From positions 1-64,000 of the forward strand of contig JAFAFR010000043.1 in the NCBI GenBank assembly GCA_023423405.1: 64,000 nt of DNA, written 5' to 3'. The number at the start of each line of letters is the position of its first letter. Position 1 is the stretch's first letter. The position numbers and the translations under genes were made by a program. The notes beneath the pieces were generated by a model that did not search any database, had not been told where the DNA came from, and saw only the letters and a list, made by a program, of their open reading frames with translations. Positions 63,727-64,000 of this stretch are shown piece after piece. The DNA is from Bacteroidota bacterium. Its GTDB lineage: Bacteria > Bacteroidota > Bacteroidia > Chitinophagales > Chitinophagaceae.

Positions 63727-64000
63727 ATGAAACTGATCCGATTTGGCGCACCCGGCAAAGAAAAACCCGGTGTTTGTATTGACAACAAAAACTACGATGT
63801 ATCCGGCTTCATCCAGGATTACAACGAATCTTTTTTTGAAGAAGGCGGACTGGAAAACCTCGCCCGCATGCTGGTGAAATACGGCTCCGATCTTCCGGAA
63901 CTGCCTGCCGGCGAACGTTTGGGCGCACCCATCGCACGCCCTTCCAAGATCGTATGCATTGGCCTCAACTATGCCCTGCACGCCAAAGAGACCAACGCCA
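63727..64000 (+). CDS. Fumarylacetoacetate-hydrolase-family protein (5' part, cut by window end)
   Basis: Ninety-one codons are visible. They show the N-terminal domain beginning MKLIRFGAPGKEKPGVCID and the family motif IVCIGLNYALHAKET at the start of the catalytic domain. In fucose operons this family includes 2,4-diketo-3-deoxy-L-fuconate hydrolase. It lies 12 bp after the SDR gene. The metal-binding residues lie beyond the window. Confidence 0.85.
   Translation, partial: MKLIRFGAPGKEKPGVCIDNKNYDVSGFIQDYNESFFEEGGLENLARMLVKYGSDLPELPAGERLGAPIARPSKIVCIGLNYALHAKETNA

Noticed and set aside
1..64000. CRISPR arrays, insertion sequences, prophage, rRNA genes
   Set aside because: No regularly spaced repeats, transposase, integrase or phage structural genes, and no rRNA-like sequence, were recognised on reading both strands.

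Overview
The window is chromosomal DNA of a Bacteroidota bacterium, most likely from the Chitinophagaceae or a close relative. The evidence is a SusC/SusD outer-membrane pair, DUF4270, DUF5686 and GSCFA proteins, an RND efflux pump fused to its outer-membrane factor, many Chitinophaga-like lipoproteins, and promoters with the Bacteroidota -7 box TAnnTTTG. Coding density is high. Most of the window is roughly 50-57% GC by eye, with a clearly AT-richer stretch at about 58.7-61.3 kb.

Layout. 0.5-6.3 kb: a glycan-uptake operon of SusC, SusD and a DUF1735 lipoprotein. 6.4-9.2 kb (minus): panC, panD, a flippase-like membrane protein and the heptose-phosphate adenylyltransferase. 9.3-11.6 kb: a half-length glycogen/starch synthase and a DUF4270 lipoprotein. 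11.6-15.5 kb: metK, rlmB, an HMG-CoA-lyase-like gene and a GSCFA gene. 15.5-18.3 kb: a sugar-kinase-like phosphotransferase, miaE and a bioF/kbl-type enzyme. 18.4-28.2 kb: penicillin acylase family, DUF5686, trhO, a PepSY-like secreted protein, MutS2 and a CBS protein. 28.2-33.5 kb: a tightly coupled operon of GH63, TIM-barrel isomerase, class IV aminotransferase and WYL regulator. 33.5-37.1 kb (minus): GH127, DinB and a Gfo/Idh/MocA oxidoreductase. 37.2-43.2 kb (minus): a heavy-metal efflux operon with an RND-TolC fusion. 43.2-50.9 kb: GH43, an SDR, MarC, a small unknown gene, an HGSNAT-like acyltransferase, GH5 and GH105. 50.9-56.8 kb (minus): permease, glutamine-synthetase-like ligase, Fe-alcohol dehydrogenase, class C26 gamma-glutamyl hydrolase and aldehyde dehydrogenase. 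57-58.6 kb: a GH39-like enzyme. 58.7-61.3 kb: a B1 metallo-beta-lactamase and two genes each cut by one nonsense codon. 61.4 kb: tRNA-Ser(UGA). 61.6 kb to the end: fucP-like permease, SDR and FAH-family hydrolase (cut by the window edge).

How the genes fit together. The most coherent system is the five-gene set at 50.9-56.8 kb. Its enzyme order matches a complete gamma-glutamylated route for an amino alcohol: import, gamma-glutamylation, alcohol to aldehyde, aldehyde to acid, then hydrolysis back to glutamate. Ethanolamine to glycine is the best guess. The right end looks like a non-phosphorylating L-fucose catabolic operon. The scattered GH5, GH39, GH43, GH63, GH105 and GH127 genes and the SusCD operon point to a polysaccharide- or glycoconjugate-degrading lifestyle. 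I found no CRISPR array, phage, transposase or rRNA.
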